From assembly GCA_023393235.1 (NCBI GenBank), contig JAEWMH010000179.1, positions 1 through 25,460 of the forward strand: a stretch of DNA of 25,460 nucleotides. Direction: 5' to 3'. This DNA is from Bacillota bacterium (GTDB taxonomy: Bacteria > Bacillota > Bacilli > Paenibacillales > NBRC-103111). This document shows, one piece after another, positions 7,784 through 16,900 of the stretch. The notes below the pieces were generated by a model. That model searched no databases. It had not been told where the DNA came from and saw only the letters and a program-made list of their open reading frames with translations. The position numbers and the translations under genes were made by a program. Position 1 is the first letter of the stretch. Each line of letters begins with the position of its first letter.

Positions 7784-8794
7784 TTAACCAACGGGATAAT
7801 GATCGGGAAAAGCAGCAAAATAGCTAATCATTTCATCCGTTATATTCCAGCCGAAAGCCTCGGTTAAGACCGGGTTACGAAAAAATGCACTTGCGATACT
7901 ATAGTTTAGTTCGGCATCGTAGCACATAAAATCAATATCTCCACTGTTACCTGCAGGCTGTTGAAGGTTCGTTGCCATATCCACTGCATGTGTGAAGAAA
8001 TCCGCCTCCCAAAGCCGGACCGTTTTCAATTCAGGGTAAAGATCCGACGTAAAATGAAGCTGCATCTGTTCCAAATCATAGATTAAACTGAACGCCGTAT
8101 CCTCCCGCCGTACTGTTTGTAGCGCTTTTAATATAAATGGAAGCCGGTCATCCTCAGAAGCAGGGAACATGCCGGCAAGCTGTGCAGACCCTTCCACAAA
8201 ACGCTCCATGGAGTTGCGTTCATAATCGCTAAACCTGCTGCGCGAGCATTCTGGGTTTTCTAAGTCTTTGACAGCCTCCGAATAGGGTGTATTGGCGATA
8301 ACGGGAATCGGCAGGCTGCCGCATTGGTATACATGCATATTTCCGTCCATAAATTCGAATATTGCACAATCGCCGGTGCGATCCGCTACCATATAGTGCA
8401 GCCGCGACAGGGGCTGTACGATCCGGACCAGCGCAGCCTTTTGCTCCGCTTCTTTCACAGTAGCACAGGTATCAAGCAGGAATTGGATCCACTGCAGCTC
8501 TCCGATTGCAGGTAATTCCCCATTATCCGGATAAGTGGATTGCCAGAGTGTCGTCTGTTCCACGACGAGACCTGCTTCGTTCATACCGCCATTAGGCATT
8601 TCCTTGCTGACTTGCGAAACAGTAAGGCTTCCGTATCGGGAGATCCATTGTGCCGGCTGATGGGGCGGCTGTACAAGGGCATGTTTGGCAATACCACGTT
8701 TATTCGTGAACAGGAAAGCTCCTGAGTAAGGAACATCCTAATTCTTTGCAAGAAGCTGCGGACCTTTTCGGCCAAAGTAGATGGCAGTGCTCAT
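7784..8794 (-). pseudogene. Broken linear-amide C-N hydrolase (Ntn, choloylglycine-hydrolase type)
   Basis: The frame from the ATG at 8794 encodes a full-length family member of about 336 codons, but a TAG at 8740-8738 interrupts it at codon 19. Before the stop it reads MSTAIYFGRKGPQLLAKN; after it come DVPYSGAFLFTNKRGIAK, PAQWISRYGSLT, PNGGMNEAGLVVEQ, LQWIQFLLDT and the typical C-terminal half. Relatives usually have Tyr or Phe at the stop position (KNYD/KNFD). Residue 2 is Ser (AGC), where the family's N-terminal nucleophile is Cys (TGC), so a second single-base change removes the catalytic residue. The start overlaps the TAA of the upstream regulator gene (TAATG) with GGGGAG just upstream. 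That supports 8794 as the original start and an operon. An internal start at 8599 lacks a proper site and would miss the nucleophile. Confidence 0.82.
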
Positions 8795-9306
8795 TACCTG
8801 TTCTCCCCTATTTTCAACTTCACACCGAGTTCTTCAATCTGTCCTTCATCCAGTTCAGCCAATACGATATCCAATATCCGGCCGATCCTTTCATCCTCCT
8901 GCTGCAGCAAAGCAGCAACCCGATCCATACGCTCCTGGTCAACCTTTTGTTTGAGAAGCCTCGTTTTTTTAGCCCGGTATGGCTCAATATCCTCCTCAGC
9001 TGCCTGTTCTTTTTCAAGCTGTGCCACCTTCTGGTCCACTAATAGGATATGGAGGCTGATTTTACCTAGAGGTGTCATTGGTTTAGCGAAATAGCTGCTA
9101 TCGGCGAATACCGCTCCATCAATACCAAAATACTCAGCAAGCGCCTGCAGCCGTTCCTGTGGAATCGGCCGGCGCTTTTTAATCCAATCCGAAAACTGCT
9201 GTGGTGTAATTTGAAGCTGACGGCCGATGCCTGAATAGGATTGTTCATTGATCATGACCAGATATTCCAGTACGGTTTTGGATGGTTCCTGTTCATGTTT
9301 GCGCAT
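8794..9306 (-). CDS. XRE-type helix-turn-helix regulator
   Basis: This 170-residue protein has an N-terminal Cro/CI-like helix-turn-helix at about 10-62 (VLEYLVMINEQSYSGIGRQLQITPQQFSDWIKKRRPIPQERLQALAEYFGID). A long charged helical region at about 85-150 is probably coiled-coil and used for oligomerisation. The ATG at 9306 is preceded by GGTGAGGATGAT. The TAA stop overlaps the start of the broken amide hydrolase, so the two formed one transcript. Three copies of a 15-bp palindrome lie at and upstream of its promoter, so negative autoregulation is likely. The protein itself appears intact although its operon partner is dead. Other targets cannot be told from the window. Confidence 0.8.
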   Translation of the reverse strand: MRKHEQEPSKTVLEYLVMINEQSYSGIGRQLQITPQQFSDWIKKRRPIPQERLQALAEYFGIDGAVFADSSYFAKPMTPLGKISLHILLVDQKVAQLEKEQAAEEDIEPYRAKKTRLLKQKVDQERMDRVAALLQQEDERIGRILDIVLAELDEGQIEELGVKLKIGENR

Positions 9307-9322
9307 ATCATCCTCACCCCTT

Positions 9323-9391
9323 GACGTATTTTATGTCTTCAATATATCCTTTGGCATAATTTATGTCAATAACAACGGCAGAATTTATGTC
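9323..9391. promoter_or_regulatory. Three 15-bp palindromic operator copies
   Basis: Copies are GACGTATTTTATGTC (9323-9337), GGCATAATTTATGTC (9353-9367) and GGCAGAATTTATGTC (9377-9391). They share TTTATGTC and a two-fold pattern GRCATAA-W-TTATGYC, most symmetric in the middle copy. Start-to-start distances are 30 and 24 bp. They flank and overlap the consensus promoter, which fits binding of several dimers of the adjacent regulator. Confidence 0.7.
9341..9369 (-). promoter_or_regulatory. Promoter of the XRE-type regulator gene
   Basis: On the minus strand a consensus TTGACA (9369-9364) and TATATT (9346-9341) are 17 bp apart, ending about 35 bp before the start codon. One palindrome copy overlaps the -35. 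Confidence 0.75.
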
Positions 9392-9537
9392 TTTGAATAA
9401 TAAAAGCACTGATCGGTGTTGCCTGTTTCATCCAAAAAAATCTCCAGTTTATTGGTTAACAGGAATTGGATATGGTAGACTTTCAACCATAAGGACTTCA
9501 AGATACAGGGAATTTCACACACCAGGAAGGAGGAAGC

Positions 9538-10674
9538 ATGATGATTTCCGGAACAATGATGATGGTGAACCTTTTGGAAAATTGGAGGCCTGTGGGCTGG
9601 TTCAACCTGGATCTGGCGCTTTATATCATCTACGCCGTCATTCTTGCCAGCCTGCTTCTCATTCTGCGCCTTCAGATAAGGCAAAAGCGGAGGAACATTC
9701 CGCTGCACGGGAAAAGCCTGGCCGCCACAATCGGAGTTGTACTGTTAATTGAATTTTTGGCAGGCAGCTTTTTTCTGGTGGTCTTTAATGCCGCGGGCAG
9801 ATCGGTAAGTCTCGAGCTGGACTCTCCTGCTTTGATAGCAGGGGAAGAGAAGCATCCGCTATTCATCAGCAAAATGCGCATGAGGATCCCCAACGGCCAC
9901 TCCAACGGGATTTCCACAAGCATCTCACACTTCGAGCTAATAGCGGTGGATGTCAACACGGGGCAAACCGCCTGGCAACGGAAATCCTATTGGCAGGAGT
10001 ATGTAATTGGCCATACAAGCCAAGGCATCCTTACAGTAAACCCCAAGAAGAAGAAAGTGCAATTCATTGATCCGCTAACAGGTAAAACCGCATTAACAGA
10101 AAAGGAGCTGGTTGCGCAATTCCCCGGTCTGGCGGATAATCTGAGTTACTCGTTCACGGATTACCGTGTGCCCTCGCCGGACGAATTGTACCTGTATGCA
10201 CTGGATGGCAGCTATTACAAGGTGGATTTTGCCGGAAGGAAGGCGACGGCATCGCCGGAATATAAAGAATTCCTCAAACCATTCTCTTCCAACAAAACAG
10301 CCATAGGGATATCCGCCGAAGAGGTCCAGGCCGTCGGTGACCAATTGAAGAAGCTGTACCCCGATCTTCTGGAAACGGTTCTGCTGCATGCCGACCCTGG
10401 CGGCACGACCGCACTTGTCGGCTACCATGAGAAGCGGAATGAAAAAACATGGACCATTTCCCTCGTCTCCCTGAAGGAGCATAATCTGTTGTGGAAATCC
10501 AAGGTGGATGATTCGGAGAATGGCACACCGGGAGTCAATCTTGCGGCTATCAAAATTGGCAATGCGGCACTCATTATGTCCAATGGCAAACAATACAAGC
10601 TGGATTGGGAGACGGGCCAAATCGTGTACGAATATATATACCGTTGGAACAAAACGGTCAAACGAAGCGGGTGA
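9538..10674 (+). CDS. Two-TM protein with PQQ-like beta segments, unknown function
   Basis: I do not recognise a named gene. The 378-residue protein has two N-terminal TM helices (about 24-46 and 61-84) with a basic loop between them (RLQIRQKRRN), then a soluble, probably extracytoplasmic domain of about 290 residues. That domain carries beta-propeller-like pieces such as LIAVDVNTGQTAWQRKSYW, VQFIDPLTGKTA, LYLYALDGSYYKVDFAG and YKLDWETGQIV. These resemble PQQ-like or PA2928-type repeat proteins. The start is well set by GAAGGAGG six bases before the ATG. It is monocistronic and divergent from the XRE-type regulator gene, whose operators lie about 150 bp away. Membrane topology is clear; a sensor or scaffold role is only a guess. 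Confidence 0.7.
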   Translation: MMISGTMMMVNLLENWRPVGWFNLDLALYIIYAVILASLLLILRLQIRQKRRNIPLHGKSLAATIGVVLLIEFLAGSFFLVVFNAAGRSVSLELDSPALIAGEEKHPLFISKMRMRIPNGHSNGISTSISHFELIAVDVNTGQTAWQRKSYWQEYVIGHTSQGILTVNPKKKKVQFIDPLTGKTALTEKELVAQFPGLADNLSYSFTDYRVPSPDELYLYALDGSYYKVDFAGRKATASPEYKEFLKPFSSNKTAIGISAEEVQAVGDQLKKLYPDLLETVLLHADPGGTTALVGYHEKRNEKTWTISLVSLKEHNLLWKSKVDDSENGTPGVNLAAIKIGNAALIMSNGKQYKLDWETGQIVYEYIYRWNKTVKRSG

Positions 10675-10726
10675 ACAAGACAAAGAATAGGGCTCCACTT
10701 GAATTCCTTTGGGCCTCACCACATAT

Positions 10727-10910
10727 CCGGACTCAGGAGCCGTTATTTTCCGAAATTAGGCGATTCGGGTGATTTCGCGGACACACGTTCCGTTATTTCC
10801 TCACCAAAGGGTCCAAATTAGTCTTTTCCCGGCACATAACGGCTCCTGGGTCCGTTTAGTTGAAAAAATGCCGTTTTTCCTCTAAATAACGGATTCTAGT
10901 TCCGTATAGC
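10727..10910. repeat. Cluster of four small palindromic repeats
   Basis: Four related units of about 25 bp occur at 10727-10751, 10777-10802, 10835-10860 and 10884-10910. Each carries CGG and CCG half-sites about 8-10 bp apart and an adjoining TTATTT or AATAAC flank. The first two lie in one orientation and the last two in the other. They fill most of the 306-bp gap between the PQQ-like gene and the giant surface protein, in which I see no gene. Similar ACGG...CCGT units occur between genes in Paenibacillus-type genomes. Confidence 0.55.
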
Positions 10911-10916
10911 AAAATA

Positions 10917-10954
10917 AACAAGCTGGCCCGGCGGATGCCGTATGCCAGCTTGTT
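10917..10954 (-). terminator. Intrinsic terminator of the giant SLH gene
   Basis: A perfect 11-bp stem (AACAAGCTGGC at 10917-10927, GCCAGCTTGTT at 10944-10954) encloses a 16-nt loop that can form a small inner CGGC/GCCG hairpin. On the minus strand it is followed by TATTTT, so it ends the 10981-17094 gene. Confidence 0.75.
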
Positions 10955-10980
10955 CCCTGTTTAGAGCAGTGGTGAAGCTT

Positions 10981-13900
10981 TCACTGCTCCGCTGCCAGAA
11001 TCTCATACAGATTGCGCATCAGCTGTGCTGCTTCTGCCCGGGTACCTGTCTCTTCCGGAGCAAATTTTCCCTCCGCCCGGCCTGCCAACAGTCCAAGAGA
11101 AGCGGCCGCTTCTACTGCTGCTTGTGCCCAATCAGGGGCGCCGGCCATATCCCGGAATTGTGCTGTGTTCGTTCCAGCCAGAGCATTCCGGCCAGCTTTG
11201 TATTCATAAGCGCGGATCAGCATAGCCGCCATTTCCTGGCGTGTAATCCTAGCATGGGGAGCAAACGTGGAGTCCTCCACCCCCTCCACTATGCCTGTAC
11301 CTGCTGCCAATGCAACCTCTTTGGCGTACCAGTCATCTGCCTTCACATCGGTGAAGGATGCTGCTGTGCCGCCAATATGAACCTCACCTAATCCGAGCAG
11401 ACGGACCAGCAGGGCAGTGAATTCGGCTCTGGTCACGGACTGCTCCGGAGCATATCGTGCTCCATCCACACCCTCTACCAACTGCTTGGCAGCCAGAGTC
11501 CGTATGGTGCCGGATGCCCAATGTCCTGCAGGCACGTCGGTGAATGTCTTATTGTACTCCAGCACGGCGTAGGTGCTGAAATGATTCAGCTTCGCCTCCA
11601 GTTGCCCGTTTTTGATTCTGCCCTTAATATACTCCAGGCTGTTATCGGTGCCCACGTAGTACAAGCCTGTCAATTCCTTATCAGCTGCGGGATCCACGGG
11701 CAGAACCAACGTTAACGGCTCTGTAAATTGCTTCAGCGCATAAACGACGCCGTTTTTGGTAGTCAGCGCCAGGCTGAATTCCAGCGTACCGCCCGCCGCT
11801 TTGAGTGTGGCTCCCGCCTTATCCCCCGCGGCCTTCCGCAGGGCTGCAGCCTCAGTCTCTTCCACCCCAACAGCTTGGATCCTGATGGCGGCGCCAATTT
11901 GTTCAGCATCGGATACTTGCGAGGCTACCGCTTGAAGGATACTGGATGGAATAGACAAGGATACATTCTCTCCTTGAAGCAGCAGGTTCTTCTCTCCCAG
12001 CAGCTCTGCCGTATGGACAGGAAGAAGAATTTCCTTCAAGTCTCCTTCCAGTTGAATCACAACCTGCTGAGCACCGCTGCCATCCTTTAACATATCCTCC
12101 GTAATCTCTGTCACCTCCGGTTTGTTCACCGGCTGCGGTACGGGAACCGCGGGGATCGGATCAGGATCAGAGGAGCCCGGATCGGGATCAGGGCCGGTGC
12201 CTTCGTCGGAGGCCCATACTGTCAGATTATAAGTAGCAAACTTGTCCTGATACGTTGCTGAGATGACGGTTTTTCCCGCCGCCACAGCACGGATCACTCC
12301 CGCTTGGTCGATGGTAGCCACATCGGGCCTACTGCTGGTATAGACGACACCCTCAGTCAGCACCCGGGTCCCGCCGTCACTATAGACTGCCTTTGTGACG
12401 GTGTTGTCTATTGCGCCAACCTTCAGCGCTGTCAGACCATCCAATGTAATACCCTTCAGTTCAGGCAGCGGTGGTGTCTCCTCCCACACGATCAGTGTGT
12501 AATAATCTGACTTGTCCTGATACGTTGCTGAGATGACGGTTTCTCCCACCGCCACAGCACGGATCAATCCTGCTCGGTCGATGGTAGCCACATCCGGCTT
12601 ACTGCTGCTGTAAACAACCCCTTGAGTCAAAACCTGGCGTTTACCGGAGGTATATACAGCCTCTGTAACAGCCTGCCCTTCATTTCCCGCCTCCAGAACC
12701 TTACTGCCGGTAACCTCAATCGAAGCCAACTTATCCAGTTCATCCTTCTTTACCAGCTCGAAGGTATCCACCACCCGGCCGCTCGTTGTTTTGGTGACGA
12801 CCTTCAGGGTGTCTCCATCCACTTGGACGGCGCTGTACATCTGGGTATTATCATCATCCACAACCATTTGCCACGGTCTCGGTGTCAGGTCATAAAACTT
12901 CGGTCCCGTAGCTCCAGGAATGATATAGGTGATCCCATTACCGCCAGAAGCCGGCTGCCCGCCCTTCATAGGATAGGTACGGAGATAAATATGATCATGA
13001 CCGTTCATCACCAGATCCACTCCGGCCTCATCAAACACAGGCGCCCAGGCATTTCTTACACTCTCTGTATCATAGATACTGCCATAAGGGCCGCGGTGGA
13101 AAAAGACCATCTTCCAGGCTTTATCCGTCTGCTTCAGATCGTCGCGAAGCCATTCCTCTTGCCCGCTGTCCTTTACGTATTCACTGTTCAGTACAGCGAT
13201 ATGGATGTTCTTATAATCGAAGGAATAATTGCTGCCCTTCTGGCTTTCTGCCCCGTTCTGCGGATGATTGAAGTGAGCCAAAAAATCGCCGTTGCCCTTG
13301 GTTCCCGTCACCTCATGGTTGCCCACAACCGTAACAGCGGGAAGCTTCATCAGCTCCTGCTGGGCTTTTTCAAACCACCAATTCCATTCCTTTTCCTTAA
13401 AGCCGTTATCCACCATGTCCCCGACATGCACCAGGAATTCTGCATCGGGGCGGTCCTCCAGAGCTGTTTTGACCGTGTTGCCCCAAATTTTAAATCCCGC
13501 TTCATCGCCTGCTTGGGAATCTCCGAATACCAGAAACTCCGTACGATCACCTGTCAGGGGAGCAGTGGTAAAGCTGCCTTGCGGACTGTAATGCTCCCGT
13601 CCGTCACCCACACGATAAACATATTCGGTTCCCGGCTCCAGTTGATCGGCCGCCGCCTTATGAACCCGGATCGTTCCTATGTCCAGAGTATTGAAGACAT
13701 AGCTGTTCCCTTGGAATTTCAGCACTTCAGGCTGATTGAAATCCGTAAAGCCGGAGGCTTTAGCTACTTCAACCACGGTGCCTTCCGTATCCGGGTGGGT
13801 ATGCCAGTTAAAGCCCCGGGATACTGCGCCATCTGCTCCCATGGCCATCGTAATGTTATAAGGTGCCGGAGTTCCCGCCAACGGGGATACCTTGAAGGTC

Positions 13901-16900
13901 TCCACAGGGCTGAATTGCTCACCTCTCACTGCCTGTAGACTGTAGGTGCTGATTGCTCCAGTAAGAGCGTTTGTTTTCAATTCGCCCAAAACATCCGTTC
14001 TTAGCGTATTGCCGCCTACCTCTGCACCATTGGCCAACAGTCCGGCCCCTTCCACTGGTGCACCATTTTCGTCCGTTATCGTAAAGGTTGTGGCCATACC
14101 CTCTGCGTATTGCTCATCCCAAGCAAGACGAAGCTCATGCTTGATTTCCGAGCGTACCGGACCACCTACATAGTTCTTGGGCTCCGATGAATTGTTCATG
14201 TGCAGAGTGCTGGAGACGAAATCGATCCGATTGGTCCCGGAGGCATCTCCCTTCACGCGGTACTGAATTTGGGCCAGTACATCGCTGTCCGCAAGCCCGG
14301 TGCTCTGCTCCAGATTCTGCAGCACTACCTGAACCGTACCTGTGGTCTCATCGATATGCTGCTCCAATTGGGCAGCGTCCAGCTTCCCGCCCTTGATCAC
14401 CGACAACCCGCTTACCTGAGCGGTATCAAACCGCAGCGTGAGCTGGCCGCCAGCCAGTTGGCCAACCTTGTCGGCCGTCACATCCACCGTATAGGCATGT
14501 CCAGCGTAAACTTGGGAGGGTGCGGTATGCTTCAGCTTAGCCAAACCTGTATCGACAACGAAGCCCCATTCCTGAATGGTTTGGTTGCCGGACAAATCCC
14601 GGACAGCCAGCTTGACCTGATGGAGACCGTCATCCAGAGGTATATCCGGCGTGAAGCTGATGCGCCCTTCCGGCGGATACAAACCGTGATGAACCTGAAC
14701 ACCGTCCACGTACATGCGGATTTTATCGGGGTCAATGGATGTGGTACCGGGATGAGCCACGGGATCGTAGCCTGCATCCTCTGCATAAGCCCGGATCTCC
14801 GGAATGCCAGTTCGAACAATAGCATCCGGCTCCGGGTACAGCTTCTTGATAACCGGCGGCGTCTGATCCTCTGAAAGCGGACCATAGACTGCACGAATCT
14901 GGTCAATATACAGGACACCGGCCGTTTTCTTGGCGTTGTTGGTTTCCATATACCGGACAGGCATATCAAGAGACAAAGGAAGCGTTTTTCCTTTCGGAAC
15001 AGACGCCGCTATATACTTCCACCCTCTCCAAATAACACCGTTGGTCTGATCGGTAAAATCTACAGCGAAGGCTTTTTTGTCTCCATCCCGCATCTGGGCC
15101 CGGAGCCAGTGGCCTTCTCCGTCGCCATAAACCCACATACCGATTTTCTCGGGATAACCTGCCACCGGCAACCATGCCGCTTCCGATGTGGCTTGCAGGT
15201 ATGCGCCGGAAGTACCCGTTTTGCCAATAAAGTCATAGCTTAGCTTCAGAGAGGAGCTGCCTGTGCGGACAAAATCCGGATTGGTTTCCTCGCCAATATT
15301 CACTGTATTAAAAGCTGCACCGGCAGCCTTGTAGCCGCCCAGCCCGTTTTCGAAGTCCTCCAGAACTACAGGCGGGAGTCCCACTTGTACATCCATGGAG
15401 GTTTCTACATTGCCGTATCTTACATAAATCTTGCCGGATTGGTTGTTTTCATCAGCCGAATGGAAAGTGCCATCTTGTGTAATGGTGCCAATCGGTCCTT
15501 CTACCCGCCATTCCAGGTTCTCATTATTTGCCTGTACCGTCTGACCGTTGCGAAGAGCGGTGACAGACAGCCGGACCGTTTTGCCAGTGGTGAAGGTTCT
15601 ACTCTGATCCGGGAATTTCAGCTCCGTGAGCGTTTGGACAATCTCAACCTCTCCTATCCCCTGCAAGGCTCCTGCCTGGACCTGAACCTTCCCTTCAGCA
15701 GGACTGCTTCCTGCGGTAAATAATCCGTCTGCAGCTATAGAGCCTACTGCCGGATCCGCCTGCCATACCAATGTATCACTGTTTGCCGCAGGATGGCCTC
15801 CCGCATCCACAGCCGCTGCTTGGAATTGGAAGGCAGAGCCGGACAAAATCCGTTCCATACCGGGTTGAACTACCAGCTTGGCCGCTGGACCTTCCGCCGC
15901 TTTGTTTACCAATAGAAGGCCGTTGCCTGTTTGCCGTTCACCGCCGTCAGAGCCGTGGTTCAGCATCTTCCGGCTGGTTTCCCCCGGAAGCTTGGCAACA
16001 AAGGTTGAAGAACCACCGCCATCCAAATTCATAGCTTGAACCACGCCCAGGTCATGGAGAATCCTGGCCAGCTCAACAGTCTCCACCCCTTCGCTGAAGC
16101 CGGGTGCCCGACCGTCAATTTCGAACAGTACAATACTGCCGTCAGCCTTGGTGCCGATTGCAGTCCGGGGATGAACCCCTTCCGGACCTACATTCGTTTG
16201 CACTACGCCGTCTTTGATCAGCGGACCTTGTCCGCCAATGGCTACCTGCACCTCATCCCATGGGGCCTGGAAGGCTAAGCTGACACTAACTTCATCCCCC
16301 ACCTGCAGCCCCGATAGAGCCTGCCGGGCCGTTCCGGATGCAGAGAGCACTACCGTGCCCTGCTCCAGCGGGGTGTCCCCCTGGCTCGGACGTAGAGCAT
16401 GCACCTTAAGCTTCATGGTTTGTCCGCTTTTGATCTCACCCTCAACAATGTCCAGTATGACTTCATCACCCAGGGCGGTTGTCTTCGTAGACGTTGAATA
16501 GTCCGTTGTATACAGCGCCAGCTGGTTGTCCTGCCGGTACCGGTTAATATGGGTCAGCGGAATAGCAGCCCCATTAATCGTCAGCGTCTTCGTCAGCACC
16601 GGTGTTCCATAAACCGATACTCCATTCCGGGTCAATCCGAATGCGAAGGTATTTGTAGGGCTGGTCAGGATCCGTCCCTCATCCATAAACAGCCCATTGG
16701 GAACCCCGGTGGCATGACCGGTCAGATCGTAGAAATCTCCATTGATGGCGGCAATAACCCGGTTGCCCGGTTTGTCGGCATAGTTCGCCATCGCCGTTAC
16801 ACCTTGCATACCATACATCTTGCCCGATTTGGTACCGGCCTTTAATTCAAGGTTGGTATTCTTCGGGTCAAACTCAACCATATGCATCTGTTCTTTTCCC

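Noticed and set aside
7784..8599. Intact 271-residue hydrolase starting at 8599
   Set aside because: The family needs its N-terminal nucleophile, homologous sequence continues upstream in frame to 8794 across a TAG, and the internal ATG lacks a proper ribosome binding site.
10093..10722. 209-codon minus-strand frame
   Set aside because: It is antisense to the two-TM/PQQ-like gene, which has a strong ribosome binding site and coherent domain order; the minus frame has neither.
12622..13938. 438-codon plus-strand frame
   Set aside because: It lies wholly antisense to the phosphoesterase and beta domains of the giant protein and shows no recognisable domain; the minus-strand reading has complete metal-binding motifs.
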